From the IMG/VR virus record IMGVR_UViG_3300033153_006650, positions 1 through 47,752 of that record: a stretch of 47,752 nucleotides of DNA; one strand, given 5' to 3'. Positions 47,729 to 47,752 of the stretch are shown piece after piece. This DNA comes from a virus. How positions within the stretch are numbered: position 1 is the stretch's first letter; every line of letters begins with the position of its first letter. The position numbers and the translations under genes are program-made. The notes beneath the pieces are model-generated. The model was not told where the DNA came from. It ran no database searches and saw nothing but the letters and a program-made list of their open reading frames with translations.

Positions 47729-47752
47729 GTATTTCGCCTTTCCAACCCCAGA

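Noticed and set aside
1-47752. Integron integrase, phage integrase, transposase or reverse transcriptase
   Set aside because: No protein with tyrosine or serine recombinase, DDE or RT motifs was found in any frame; the AlpA-like protein alone does not show integration.

Overview
The window reads as one essentially complete, circularly permuted genome of a tailed phage with a siphovirus-type tail (long tape measure, tail chaperone frameshift, no contractile sheath gene seen). Right-hand and left-hand ends fit together: an HNH endonuclease gene closes the window, and the small and large terminase genes open it, the usual HNH-TerS-TerL order of HK97-like phages. The host is probably a Gram-negative bacterium: the phage has a lipobox lipoprotein and an M15-type endolysin. 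A small ferredoxin gene hints at an anaerobic host, but the species cannot be named from sequence alone. No integrase, transposase or reverse transcriptase gene was found.

Layout, left to right. 46-9454: packaging, head and head-tail joining (TerS, TerL, a portal fused to a Mu-F-like domain, protease, capsid, connector, tail completion, tail tube, chaperone with a -1 frameshift). 9447-27516: tape measure, tail tip and fibre genes. This run is interrupted at 15481-18275 by a separate unit with its own promoter, a structured small RNA, a helicase-methyltransferase and a nucleotide-metabolism gene. 27603-30524: membrane, lipoprotein, ferredoxin, endolysin, Lar-like and holin-like genes. 30541-33197, minus strand: an array of small genes separated by attC-like sites. 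33176-43844: replication and recombination (RuvC-like resolvase, second copy of the small RNA, AT-rich gap, primase-helicase, HNH, RHH, SF2 helicase, AlpA-like regulator, Sak4-like ATPase, SSB-like protein, MBL hydrolase). 43874-46364, plus strand: a second attC-like array. 46438-47728: XRE repressor operon, operator with promoters in both directions, and the HNH gene.

The most unusual content is the pair of gene-cassette arrays. About sixteen elements of 121-130 bp share integron attC architecture: 7-bp ends of the form RTATAAC and GTTATAY, about 12-nt spacers, then complementary inner arms (for example ACCTGAGCGGG with CCCGCTTCAGGT) in which the right arm nearly always carries one extra T. 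They lie between very small genes all pointing the same way, and one cassette holds only a tRNA-like gene. The stop codons of most cassette genes are formed by the left core. In at least nine genes the ribosome-binding site and start codon lie inside the preceding attC-like element, and translation reads through its right core in any of three frames. No integron integrase is present, so these are arrays without a local recombinase (CALIN-like) on a phage.

A second unusual feature is a pair of about 105-nt RNAs (15541-15648 plus, 33834-33938 minus). Each has its own promoter, interleaved short and long stems (pseudoknot-like) and a terminal T-run. The promoter of the first RNA shares a 14-nt upstream box at identical spacing with the promoter inside one cassette of the right array.
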